Below are positions 48,101 to 58,599 of a stretch of 64,000 bases of DNA, piece by piece. Source of the DNA: Ophioceras dolichostomum (taxonomy: Eukaryota; Ascomycota; Sordariomycetes; Magnaporthales; Ophioceraceae). Under the pieces are notes generated by a model, which made no database searches, was not told where the DNA came from, and saw only the letters and a list, made by a program, of their open reading frames with translations. Positions within the stretch are counted from its first letter, which is position 1. Every line of letters starts with the position of its first letter. A program made the position numbers and the translations under genes. The stretch is from contig PYST01000177.1 in assembly GCA_003049485.1 (NCBI GenBank), positions 1 through 64,000 of the forward strand, written 5' to 3'.

Positions 48101-48925
48101 GCCGACTTCATCCCCTACTAAAGCCTCCTCGTTGGGCTGCTTGTTGGGCCTCTCATGCGGGTCAGTCGCTGATGGCGCACACGCGGCATCACCGCTGCGA
48201 TCATCTGGTTGCGGCAGCAGATCTTGGCCGTCGCAGCTAATGCGCGCAATGAGCTCGCTCCTTGTTAGTGAAGCTGCCGAAGTTGTAGAAACCGTGTGAG
48301 CCGTGGATGAAGGCGTCGCGTGTGGAAGACGCGTCTGCGGATGAGGCTGAGGGTCAGTGCCATCCTTGCCGGTTGGCCCTAAAAGATCCAAGAGGCCTGA
48401 GATGCAGGGCGGAGAGCTGGCGTCATTGCCACCCTCAAACTCATGAACAGATTGACAGACCTGCGACTTTCGCTGCGAAGCGCCCGTTTTAGACGCGGAA
48501 TTTCTCTTCCCTATCCCCTTCATCAGGGCAGTACCACCGCTAGTAGACACAAATTGACCACTGCTGAAAGTTGCTTGGTTGCTGTCGCGGCAGTAGGCCG
48601 TACCACTATGCTCTTGGGAGGGTTGTGCTGCAGTGGACCGCTGTGCACTGGTTCGTGTGGTTCGTCCGCTTCGCGTCTCAGCAGGGGAGCTGCTCAGCTA
48701 TGAAGAAGGTATTAGTCGGTCGTCGTCAGCAATGGGCGACGGACCATTTCTGGAATCATCAGAGCTAGAGCATTGATACTGAGAAGACGCTGGTGAGGTA
48801 TAACCTACAACTCCCTCTCCGTACTGCCTGTGATATTGCTCTATGATGTCCTGGGTGTCTTGCGATTCGTTTTTACCCTCCAGGGCTTTCTGCTCAGCCT
48901 TTTTCAGGCTTTTAGAGGGTGCCAT
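45176..48925 (-). CDS. BRCT-domain DNA-damage checkpoint mediator (Crb2/Rad9/53BP1-like)
   Basis: A short exon (48925 to about 48809) joins a 3.5-kb exon (48697-45176), giving about 1212 residues. The 111-nt intron (donor GTAGGT, ACTAAT branch, acceptor TAG) is my best fit. An alternative, donor GTATCA at 48779 to acceptor at 48690, also keeps frame. The first 840 residues are disordered with many SQ and TQ sites, typical of ATM/ATR targets. A tandem BRCT module follows (about 845-1130): KIFQGMVFAISF, FAALIADGHSRKSKYMQALALGLPCLSARWV, VVDWQPYLLCAGQSSFLG and NILVVMKKSEE. The second part matches Crb2/Rad9 BRCT repeats, which bind phosphorylated H2A. A Tudor domain, usual before the BRCTs, is not evident to me. 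Expected role: nuclear adaptor that activates Rad53/Chk1 kinases after DNA breaks. Confidence 0.83.
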
Positions 48926-50600
48926 AGCTGCGCTTGGGGGCAGGTGTGGTCTCCGGTATAGTCTCCATTACTTGCTGGGCTTTGCTGGTTCCGCCTAGAT
49001 TTATAGCGAAAATCAAAAAGGAAGAGGGCATTCAAAGAAATTAGAGAATTCGTCCGGTTGTTCACTTCGAAAGCAGAGGTTCAGCTCTATAGCTTTGTAA
49101 CTTTTTCCGACGACAAAGATGCATTTCCAACCGCGCATCCAAGTGGTTCCCCACAGGGGCTAGACCGCACAGCTGTAACCGATCAGCTGCCAACTACAAC
49201 ACATGGCGCCTTCCCACAGAAGAAAATGGAACAGAGGGCCTTTGAACACCGCCGAATGAGAGTTCTCAATTCTTCCGGACAGCGCCGAGAATCCATTTGA
49301 CCTGCATGGGATGTGCATGCAGGAGTCGAACGGGTTTATTTTTCTCCAGCATCTTACTTCTCGGGAGATGCACAAGCACGCGTTTCCGATCTCCTGTTCT
49401 CCAGTTGCTCCCGCTCCCGCTCATGCCTCCTTAAAACCAAAGCGCCTTCACGATCAACCCCTCCATCCCATGTTCCTACGTTCCCCTCCTGTTCTGACGC
49501 GCCATCATGTGATTTCGCATTGTTTTGTTTCCCCAAAAAGCGAATGTTGTTTCCATTTGAGAACATCTCCAAACAGAGAGTCAAGCCACGGAGGATCCCC
49601 TGTCTTGAGACGCGCCACCCTCAACAGAAAAAAAAACGGGACATTGGTCGTCCCATTTCCCCAATCCATCGAATTACGAGCGGTCATCAGAGGCAATCGG
49701 CCCCACGGAGCTACGGGGCCGGCATTGCAACTGGACCGAGAAGCCAAGGGACAGGCTCGTCAGCTGCGCAGATCCGCTGCCACAGGCTCCCAGAGGCTGC
49801 TATAAGGCCCCTGCGCGTTACCGTGTTGACGGTAGTGGGGACAAACTGGGGTTGTTGAAATGACTCTCATCACAGCTACATAAACTGTCCAGGAGCATCA
49901 CCTTGTGGCCCTTGCCTTCTCGGCCTTTTCTTCTTTCTGCTTGAAAGGAGAAAGGGAAAAAAATAAGAGAGGGCATTACGGTTTGCGCATTTCGTGGTCG
50001 CTTTGGTCGCCTTTGTCGCCGGAACTTGGAAGAGCTCATCCACAACTGCTGTCTCCTGTCCCACACACCGCCAGTGGCCTCTCCATCATCCATACTGTCT
50101 CTCACAGAAACACTCATTTCTTTCGTACCTTCTTTTTTTCTCCCCTTGCGCTCTCGTCTCCTGTCCTTTCCCCTATTTACCTACGCCTGGGAAGACGATC
50201 CGATGGCCGCTCGTCCTCCCTTCATCATCATATAACCTTCATGCCAGTCCTCCTACAGATTTGCTTTATATCGACTTGCTCCAACATTCTTTTCAATGCC
50301 AGTCAGCTGAGACGCGTCAAGGCCCTGCTCGTCGCCAGAAGAACGACACACGCTCTTTTTAACCGATCTCGCCACCGCCGGAACCACGGCACCTCCGGAA
50401 ACCCTTCTAGGGGTAAACGCCGCCGAGCAGCAGGAGCACCACCACCACCTCCTCCCCTCCCCTCCGACCTCCTGCAGCTCGTGTCGCGATCTTTTGCGCG
50501 CTCGAAGACGCAGCGCAGAATAGAGCCATCGCCGGAGCTCAACTCAATCGACAGGGCTGCCGTGGAACTACTGTTCTCGTCTGCCGCTACCGCGACGAAC
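48926..50600. promoter_or_regulatory. Divergent promoter interval BRCT gene / DUF4048 gene
   Basis: 1.7 kb between divergent starts. The right part (about 49900-50600) is pyrimidine-rich and looks like the leader of the DUF4048 gene. It stays open in that gene's frame from 49905, with in-frame ATGs at 49905 and 50241, so an N-terminally longer protein is formally possible. No other gene is seen. Confidence 0.5.
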
Positions 50601-52342
50601 ATGGCGCCTGCGCCCCCTTCAGCACCTCCTGGTCCTGCCCAGGAGGTGGAACAGCCTCTCGAGCGGCCTTCAACCGCATCGTCCGAGTCGATGCCGCCTC
50701 CGCCTCAGCGCGCAGCGTCGGCAACACCAGGGGATGACGCGGCCGAGACACGTTCAGTTCGGTCCAGCTCATCTGCCTCGCGCAACCCTAACAGACTTTC
50801 GTTGACTCTCCCCTTGCCCATCGCTTTGCCGACAAGCAATCCATCGCGTCCGTCTCCCGCTACGGCATCAACATTATCCTCGATGCCCCCGACTCCAGTC
50901 GACTCGCCCGGCATTCGCTCGCCGAGTAGTTCAGATGACTTCATCACTGCGATAGCGGCGCAGGAACGAAAAGTACTTGAACTGCGTGAGGAGCTTATCC
51001 GGGCAGACAAAGAGCTCAGCAGGCTTAAGAAGCAATGGTCGATCCACGAGGCCCACAAAAAGAAACAAGAGAAGAGGGGAGTCCGGCCGTTACAGCTGAT
51101 CGACACTTCATCGACCTCTGAGGAGGAAGATAGCAAAAAACGCACGGTTGAGCTTGATAGGAGGAAGGCGCTCCTGTTGGGACAGCAGAGCGCGCCGGGC
51201 ACGCCGACCCAGTCCCGAAGAAGGGTCTTCCACGGCGGCCACACCCGGCAACTGTCACTGCTGTCGCCAACCAAGTCGGACAGCGGCGGCGACTTCTCGG
51301 TGCACGAGGATCCAGTCCTCGACCAGCTCAAGACCTCATCGAAAGAGCTGGACGAGGCCTTCGCGGGGCTGATCAGCTACGCGCCCGCCACGCCGGCGAA
51401 CCTGTCCAAGCGAGCCTCGTGGGCGCCGCGGACCGTGCACTCGCACGCGGCGAGCGGCGTGAAGCAGATCGCCGAGGACTTCAGGGCGCAGCTCTGGACC
51501 TTCGTGGAGGACCTGCGGCAGGCGACGGTCGGCGAGGAGCCGATCACGGGCCACGGGCAGCCGCTACGAAGCTTCGAGGGCTCTTCTTCTTCCTCCTCGG
51601 GGACGGGCGGGATGGGCGGCCCGACTCGGTCCAATCTCAACATCACGTCGTTCGTGGACGACCAGGATACGATCCGCGCGCCGTCCACGTCGTCGGCGAG
51701 GCCGCACGTGGCGAGGGCGTTCGAGGACACGCCCACGCCGCCCTCGCGGTTCACGGACCCGCTGCGGGTTCAGGAGGACGCCGGCAACGGAAGCAAGCAG
51801 CAGGGCCAGCAGTCTGGCGCTAAGCCCGCGGCGGCGAAGACGGACAAGTCCAACAAGCGGTTCTCGTGGCAGCCCCTCACCGTCGACTCGTTCGACGACA
51901 GCGACTGGTCGAACTGGGACAGCCCGACGGTGAAGTCGCCGCGGTGGAGCGGGTCGACGGCCGTGAGCGAGAATGGGGTCTCGCCGGTCCCGGAGAAGAC
52001 CGATCAAAACGAGGCGTTGTAAGTCATTTATCATAAATTTCCTTCCGCTAGCTGCCTATCCCCCGCACGTGAAGTTGAGCCAGGACGATCGCTAAGATAT
52101 ATAACCGCTCTCGATACGCAGGAAGAACACCCATTCCGACAACTCCGGCACGCCGTCCTCCCTGTCCTCGGCCAAGCTTGAAGAGCTTGGCTGGCCCGTC
52201 CTCAACCGCCTGACGCCGAGCAAGCTTAAGCAGCATGCCTCGGACTTCATGAAGGAGTGGGAGAGGAGCCTCTCTCCCCCTGGAGCTATCAGCAGCTTCG
52301 ACGGTGCCGCATTCGCCGCCGACGACAAGGTCAAGGGGACTT

Positions 52343-52344
<2 letters not shown>
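50601..52344 (+). CDS. DUF4048-type coiled-coil protein of unknown function
   Basis: Exons 50601-52018 and 52122-52344 encode 546 residues. The start (GAACATGGCG) was chosen over in-frame upstream ATGs because the extra residues look like translated leader. The protein is Ser/Pro-rich with a single predicted coiled coil (about 115-160; FITAIAAQERKVLELREELI, LSRLKKQWSIHEAHKK), a pattern I associate with the fungal DUF4048 family. Later motifs are KQIAEDFRAQLWTFVEDLRQATVGEE, the stretch DDSDWSNWDSPT, and a conserved C-terminal end encoded by exon 2 (LEELGWPVLNRLTPSKLKQH). No membrane segment or enzyme motif is visible. The function is unknown; a cytoskeletal or trafficking role would be a guess. 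The stop codon is followed within five bases by a long GA repeat. Confidence 0.8.
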
Positions 52345-52420
<76 letters not shown>

Positions 52421-53996
52421 GATTAGGCGGCATTGTCAGTGTTTACGGCACGTGGCGTAACGTGATGTTTGATGCAGCGGCTGTTCGGTCTTGTCGTGCA
52501 TACTACGGATGGGCATGGATCTTTGGGTATTTGATCTGGTGCGTGGCCGTCGGGGCAAGATCTTTGGGATATGGGAGGAAAAAAGAGAAGAGGGTGTGGT
52601 CGACAGGGGGATGGGGTGTCACAGGACCTTCCTGCTTGTTGCCATCCTTGACTTTTGCTGGTTGCTACTGCTAGCTCGTTAAAGGAAGGTATGGCAGGAC
52701 ATCCATCGTATTTCCTCAGAGAGGGCGGTGGTCGAGAGCCAAAGCGGCCTGCCTGCCTACCTGTAGATACGGGAGTGTTTGGATATGACAGGGCGCCTGT
52801 ATGTGTGTTGCCTTTATTTTGTCGTACATAATTAATGATAATGATGACTATGATGAGAATGATAGATCGAGAAGAAACCAAGGTCCCCTCTGTTGTTTCG
52901 CGTGATGTGATGTCTCTCAATGCTGTGCACTGTCTCTTAAGTTGTCCTATTCTACCATGTTAGCCAGTATCTCGCGTTCCCGCAATGTGTGTATGTGTGA
53001 ATACCTATGTTTTAGCAGTTGTCTCTCTCGTTGCCTGTGAGACGCCTTTCTTGGCGGAAATGGGGTCTGGATCGGTGGCAAGGATACGATGCAAGATAGC
53101 GAAGAGAAATTGGAGATTGATGAGGGTAGTGGATGAGGGGAAGGTGTTTGGTATTTTGAGCTATGAGACGGCTGTTTGGAACTCTCGTCAATTGTACCTG
53201 CCCTGCATTATACCTCCCAGCTATAGTCACTAATAATCCCTCAGGACCTACTGTATAGCTTCATGCGCGGGATTTCCTGGTCCTTGGAACTGGTTGACCA
53301 TCCATCATTCCCCGCAGCCGTTCCGCCTCCGTGCCAATGCTGCCAATTGCATATCATGGAGTCCAGTAATAACCAACGGCACCCCCGCGCCGCATCGCTG
53401 TGTTCCTTCACCTCTAGTTGTACTGTTGACCGCCTCCCTCTGCTCTGTACCTCGCGCAAAGCATTTGGTCACGAGGCTAAATCCAGCTGAGAAGGAAAAG
53501 GCATATTTCTCGTTTCTTCTTTGAATTCGTTCCCTCGCTGTTGTTGCATAACGTATGCAAAATTTGAGCGCAAAAAAAAGCTGGCTGCATGCAACAGGTT
53601 GGATTGCGGCCGCGACTCAAGGCCCGGCCGTCGTTGGTAGATTTGTTAGTGGGATCAAGTCAGCTGCGGCAACGTGCCAGGTCCGACTCTAGCAGCAGCA
53701 CTGCCGCAAGCTTGAACGGTGCCACAGTGGGAGCAGAAGCCCCAACGACATCATCGCCTCCACTGCGGTTGCCCGATGACCACCAGCAGCTTGAACACCA
53801 GCTTCTTGTGCCGAAATCTCCTGCAACTCTAACATCGCTGCCGGCCGTCGCTTCCTTGACATCACCGTCTGTCAAATTATCATCCCTCTCTCTGGAAGAA
53901 GAAGAAGAAGAAGAACAAGCTCTTCCCAAAGCCCCCTCGCCGCCTCCGCAGAGTCAAACTGTCATCGCCGACTCCTCTCCCTCCTCTTCTCCCAAA
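52345..53996. other. Intergenic region between DUF4048 gene and vma-1
   Basis: 1.65 kb. Starts with the GA microsatellite, then ordinary intergenic sequence. The last 400 bp (53589-53996) form an open reading frame that runs in frame into the vma-1 ATG and includes a GAAGAAGAAG run (53899-53915). I read it as vma-1 leader. Confidence 0.5.
52349..52417. repeat. (GA)34 dinucleotide microsatellite
   Basis: An uninterrupted run of about 34 GA units directly after the stop codon of the DUF4048 gene, so within its 3' untranslated region. Confidence 0.95.
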
Positions 53997-56441
53997 ATGG
54001 CTCCGGTACGTTAGCTCCAAAGCTCGACATTTGGGAGGAAGCTTGGTCGCCAATTTCCATCACACACCGAGAAAGCTCCGCACGGGCGTCACGATGCCGT
54101 CACAACGCAACTTCCTCTCCCCGCAGACCACGAACGGAAGGCGAAAAATAGTTCACGAAAAGCCACTGACCATGTTCTCCAACCTGGTTTCTGCACTTAT
54201 AGAAAGCCGCCCAGAATGGCGATAAAGAAGAAGGCCACTATGGTAAGCTAGCGATTAAGCAAACCCCTCACTCACTCCTCTCTGAGTGGCTGCTCTTTGC
54301 CCATGCTAACTAACCTCGATATGTCTCTCTGTAACACAGGCAAGATCTACTCGATATCAGGGTGCGCCGTCGTCCCCTCTTCCCCCATTGTCCCTCCCTC
54401 TCGCCCGCTTCCCGCCGCGCCGCCCTTTTCTTGACTGACTCCGTTGTGAGGCGAACAACTACAACAGGCCCGTCATCGTGGCCGAAGACATGATCGGCGT
54501 GGCCATGTACGAGCTCGTCAAGGTCGGACACGACAAGCTAGTGGGCGAAGTCATCCGGATCAGCGGCGACCGGGCGTCGATCCAGGTGTACGAGGAGACC
54601 GCCGGCGTGCAGGTCGGCGACCCCGTGCTGCGGACGGGCAAGCCGCTGTCGGTCGAGCTCGGTCCCGGTCTGCTGAACAACATCTACGACGGCATCCAGC
54701 GTCCTCTAGAGAAGATCTCCAAGGTCTCCAAGAGCATCTACATCCCCCGCGGCATCTCCGTGCCCGCGCTGGACCGCGAGAAGAAGTGGGACTTCACGCC
54801 TACTATGAAGGTCGGCGACCACATCTCCGGGGGCGACGTCTGGGGCACCGTGTTCGAGAACTCGTTCATCACCGTGCACAAGATCCTGTTCCCGCCGCGG
54901 GCCCGGGGAGTCATCAAGGAAATCGCAAAGAAGGGCAGCTATACCGTCGAGGAGAAGATTCTCGTGGTCGAGTTCGACGGCAAGGACACCGGTTACGGCA
55001 TGATGCAGACGTGGCCCGTCCGAGTGCCGCGCCCCACGACCGAGAAGCTCTCGGCCGACAAGCCCTTCCTCGTCGGCCAGCGTGTGCTGGACTCCCTCTT
55101 CCCCAGTGTTCAGGGCGGCACTGTGGCCATCCCCGGTGCCTTCGGCTGTGGCAAGACTGTCATCAGTCAATCGGTGTCCAAGTTCTCCAACAGCGATGTC
55201 ATCGTCTACGTCGGTTGCGGTATGCTGCATAACCCACACGCCTACTACTTCTCTCAAGTTATACCGATCCTGATACTAACTAAACCTTGGAATTTTCTGT
55301 CTCCAGGTGAACGAGGCAACGAGATGGCCGAAGTGCTCAAGGATTTCCCCGAACTGACCATCGAGGTCGAAGGCCGCCGTGAGCCCATCATGAAGCGCAC
55401 GACCCTCATCGCCAACACGTCCAACATGCCCGTCGCCGCCCGCGAGGCCTCCATCTACACCGGGATTACAGTGGCAGAATATTTTCGCGATCAGGGCCTG
55501 AACGTCGCCATGATGGCCGATTCCTCTTCGCGCTGGGCCGAAGCCCTGCGTGAGCTCTCGGGTCGTCTCGGAGAAATGCCCGCGGACCAGGGTTTCCCCG
55601 CCTACCTGTCCGCCAAGCTGGCTTCCTTCTACGAGCGCGCCGGCAAGGTCTCGTCTCTCGGCTCGCCCGCCCGCGAAGGGTCCGTCAGCATCGTCGGCGC
55701 CGTCTCGCCTCCCGGCGGCGACTTCTCCGACCCGGTCACCTCCTCAACCCTCAGCATCGTGCAGGTCTTCTGGGGTCTCGACAAGAAGCTGGCGCAGCGC
55801 AAGCACTTCCCCTCCATCAACACGTCAGTCTCGTACTCCAAGTACACCACCATCCTCGACAAGTGGTACGAGCGCGAGTACCCCGAGTTCCCGCGCCTGC
55901 GCGACCGCATCCGGCAGCTGCTCTCCGACTCCGAGGAGCTCGACCAGGTCGTGCAGCTCGTGGGCAAGTCCGCGCTGAGCGACCCGGACAAGATCACGCT
56001 CGACATGGCGACGCTGCTGAAGGAGGACTTTTTGCAGCAGAACGGCTACTCGGACTACGACCAGTTCTGCCCCATCTGGAAGACCGAGTGGATGATGCGC
56101 CTGATGATGGGCTTCCACGACGAGGCGCAGCGCGCGGTGGCGCAGGGACAGACGTGGGCGCGCGTCCGGGAGGCGACGCAGGAGCTGCAGGGGAAGCTGA
56201 AGAGCCTTAAGTTTGAGGTGCCGACTGATGGGCAGGATGTCATCACCAAGAAGGTTCGTTCTCTTTGAGTTTCTCTCACCTCGCACCCCCCTTCCCCTTC
56301 CATTTCCCCTTCCCCTTTCCGTTTCCCTTCTTTCAAAATCCCTCTGCTGACCTTGCTGACCTGCTGTTTTCCCGCTCTATATAGTACGAAGCTATCCGGA
56401 ACGAAATGCTCGAGAAGTTCGCCTCGGTCACGGATGAGTAA
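53997..56441 (+). CDS. vma-1: V-type proton ATPase catalytic subunit A
   Basis: Six exons: 53997-54005, 54203-54242, 54340-54361, 54468-55219, 55307-56253 and 56385-56441. They encode 608 residues, matching the roughly 607 of Neurospora VMA1. The first three exons are tiny (9, 40 and 22 nt) and give MAPKAAQNGDKEEGHYG then KIYSISGPVIVAEDMIGVAM. Motifs: Walker A GAFGCGKT at 247-254, GERGNEMAEVLKDFPEL, the Walker B region LNVAMMADSSSRWAEALRE, and PPGGDFSDPVTSSTL. Subunit A hydrolyses ATP in the V1 sector and drives proton pumping into vacuoles. The fourth intron (55220-55306, 87 nt) is in frame and without stops. No intein is present, although the intron lies next to the yeast intein site. The terminal exon encodes only YEAIRNEMLEKFASVTDE. 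Confidence 0.96.
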
Positions 56442-56821
56442 ACTCAGGTTCCTAGGTAGATTCACAGCCATGAAGCAGTGTCGTGTCGAGCTGGTGGTAA
56501 GGATGAGGAGGGCAGATTACCCCTTCGAGATAAAATAAAGGCCAAGGTGGTATGGGATGGATTGGGATGAGGAAGTACAAAGGAAGAGAGAGAGGAAAGT
56601 GCATAGAAAATAACCCCGGCTATTATGAATTTCGAACGTTATTTTTTTCCCCTTGCGCGCAATTCGTGTCTACGCTCGTAAGAGCGAGCGGCAGGTTGGC
56701 CCGACCCATATGTTAGCACTACGGATGATTTCTCTCATTCTCCCAGTTTACGTGGACGACGTGAGCACGGTCTCTCTCAAAGGGAAAGGATGATAGCTGC
56801 TTTAGCAATTGCTCGCTAGTG
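56442..56821. other. 3' flank of vma-1
   Basis: Downstream DNA and probable 3' untranslated region with an AATAAAG-like signal (AAAATAAAGG at 56530-56539). No gene. Confidence 0.5.
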
Positions 56822-56895
56822 GCATACGACTGACCATAAGCTGTTGAATACACGGGATCCCCGTCTGCTTCGACCTATCTAAGATACTGCCAGCG
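56822..56895 (+). pseudogene. Degenerate 5S rRNA fragment (5' half)
   Basis: GCATACGACTGACCATAAG followed by ATACACGGGATCC and CGTCTGCT resembles the 5' half of fungal 5S rRNA (ACATACGAC, CATA, CACGGGATCCCGTCCGCT). It has small indels and point changes. The conserved GTTGGGTGGGTGACC part of the 3' half is missing, so it is a relic. Confidence 0.55.
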
Positions 56896-57305
56896 AGACG
56901 GACAATGCGATCCTCATATATTAAACGCGGCTGAGGTAACAACCTGCCTACCTACCTTAGGTACCTAGGGAACAACATAGCATGAAATGCACCAGAGAGA
57001 ATATCTGTAAGATATGGCTAGGTAGGTAGCCTGCAAGAATTTGCCTGTAAATAGTATGAGAGATTTCCCTCCTTCAAAGAGTGTACCCGACTTCTGACTA
57101 CCTAGAGAGACGTTTGCCCGTTGCCTGCCCACCCCCATACCTCAACCTCCCTCTTCCCTCTTCCATATTTCTCTCTTTCCCTCACCCCCCTTGACTGCTT
57201 TGTGGCATTTCAGCTTCGCCCTGTGCCTTCCGATCAGGTCTTCGCCTCTATCTCCCTTGGCCTCCACCCCTGGATCTGGTGCGTCGGGAGGTGCCTACCT
57301 ACTTA
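56896..57305. other. Intergenic region with GGTACCTA motifs
   Basis: Contains CCTACCTACCTTAGGTACC (56947-56965) and TAGGTAGGTAG (57020-57030), then a CT-rich tract (57140-57195). No gene is supported. Confidence 0.5.
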
Positions 57306-57509
57306 CTATTTCACCGAGGCGTGATAGCTGCCGTTGGGGCAGGCATTCCTGTCGCCCTCAACCACCTCTCCGCACTTGGTGCACTTCTTCCTCCACCAGC
57401 ATTTGTAGACCTAGCCACATGTGCCCGTGTGGTTCGTGACCTTTTGGCCGCACGTGATCTCGTGCCAGTCCTCCTTCTCCCCGGCCGTGTGAACGCAGGT
57501 GCCGGACAT
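57306..57509 (-). pseudogene. Small cysteine-rich protein gene interrupted by one in-frame amber codon
   Basis: The minus frame from ATG at 57509 reads 32 residues (MSGTC, DWHEITCGQKV, TGTCG), hits TAG at 57413-57411, then continues in the same frame for 34 residues (VYKCWWRKKCTKCGEVVEGD, ACPNGSYHASVK) to a normal TAG at 57306-57308. The two parts clearly belong together: seven Cys (positions 5, 20, 31, 37, 43, 46, 57), equal composition, and no usable intron around the stop. The amber could come from CAG (Gln) by one C-to-T change in a CpA context. A TATA box lies about 175 bp upstream. There is no signal peptide, so an intracellular zinc-binding protein is one option. I do not recognise a named family. 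It may be a recent pseudogene or a sequencing error. Confidence 0.6.
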
Positions 57510-58500
57510 GAGTGCTCGTTGGTTAGGTTGGACGTACGTAGTAGGTAGCCGTGAGGCTTGCAGAGTGCTGGTAGACAGACGCTTCAAAAGTGATGCACGT
57601 GTTTTGATGAGAGATGTCGTGTCATTGCTGCAGGGTGCGAAGACGACGGACGGCTGGTAGGCTTGAAGGGAGAAGAACGAGTTATATATACCCATGGACA
57701 AAGGAGGTTCCGGTCGTTGGGGGGAGCCTGTACCCTCCCTTCCAGATAGTATCCTGCCGCATTGAGGTGGCAAATTCTCCCTGCCGGAAGGTTGTCCCGA
57801 GCCTAGTTGAAGTAGCGAGAGCTTCGACAGCCTCACAAGGAGTTATTGGCCCCAAGCATCCAGGTGATCTTACGATGGGGCGTTCATCTGGTTCGTGGGA
57901 ACTCGCCGGTTGCCGATCTGGGAAGTGCATGGCGGCGACACAAGAAGGGAAAGCGGTTTGATATTGCTCCGTCGGTCCGGACGTCATACAGATGCAGATG
58001 CATAGAACTTGGGTAGGTAGCGAATGCAGCTATGGGCAGGTTTGGTTTGTGCACTTTCACCAGTTGCCAAGCCTGGAAGAGCTTCACGCCTTGGCGACGT
58101 TGATCTGCTGCACAGAGGAAGGGGAAACCACGAACCTGAACAGACTTCGCCGGATATTGTCGGCTCGGTCGCGTACATAGGTGCCTATGGTAGGTAGGTA
58201 GGCAGCCCACCCTTTCGAAGTTCGGCAGTTCTTGCGTGTACGGCATTTCTCTACTCGCCCTCACGGGGTTCTTCACCCGATGGTAGGAAGAACGGGGTTG
58301 AAAGGGAGCGCCAGGACAGCTACTCAGCGCCCGTCACTGCCTGTTGACCATTGCCAGTCCTTTGTCATGTTCCCAACACATGTTTCCCTCTCATCCCAAA
58401 GAAGGCACGTACCTTAACGGCCCCAGAGATGATGTATGTTCTGTGGGACAAGGTCACCTGTGACTGATTTGACGTCGCTTGGACATGACGGTCTTCGTGA
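57510..58500. other. Intergenic region
   Basis: No supported gene. A GGTAGGTAGGTAGG array lies at 58190-58203. Two stretches near 57900-57975 and 58050-58165 show faint similarity to each other and may be an old local duplication. Confidence 0.4.
57682..57690 (-). promoter_or_regulatory. TATA box candidate for the small cysteine-rich gene
   Basis: TATATATAA on the minus strand, 173-181 bp upstream of the start codon at 57509. It is the clearest TATA-like element near that gene. Confidence 0.5.
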
Positions 58501-58517
58501 TAGCTCCTCCCCTCCCA

Positions 58518-58590
58518 AAGCCGAAATTCGTCTTCCTGGGCCATCAGATTGTGAAAGACGGGGGTAATATGACACCCGAGGCAACCGCGT
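58518..58590 (+). other. Possible reverse-transcriptase thumb remnant (weak)
   Basis: In one frame the sequence reads KPKFVFLGHQIVKDGGNMTP, which recalls the FLGH-(V/I)-x-x-DG-x-x-x-(D/T)PE stretch of Ty3/gypsy reverse transcriptases. No neighbouring RT motif (such as YxDD) is found, so this may be coincidence. Confidence 0.2.
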
Positions 58591-58599
58591 CTGTCTGTG

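Noticed and set aside
55220..55306. Reading the vma-1 insertion as coding or as a mini-intein
   Set aside because: It has GT-AG ends, splits the highly conserved GCGERGNEM block, is only 87 nt, and lacks intein motifs.
57411..57446. An intron removing the amber codon of the small cysteine-rich gene
   Set aside because: The only GT-AG pairs around it give introns of about 31-43 nt and shift the downstream cysteine frame.
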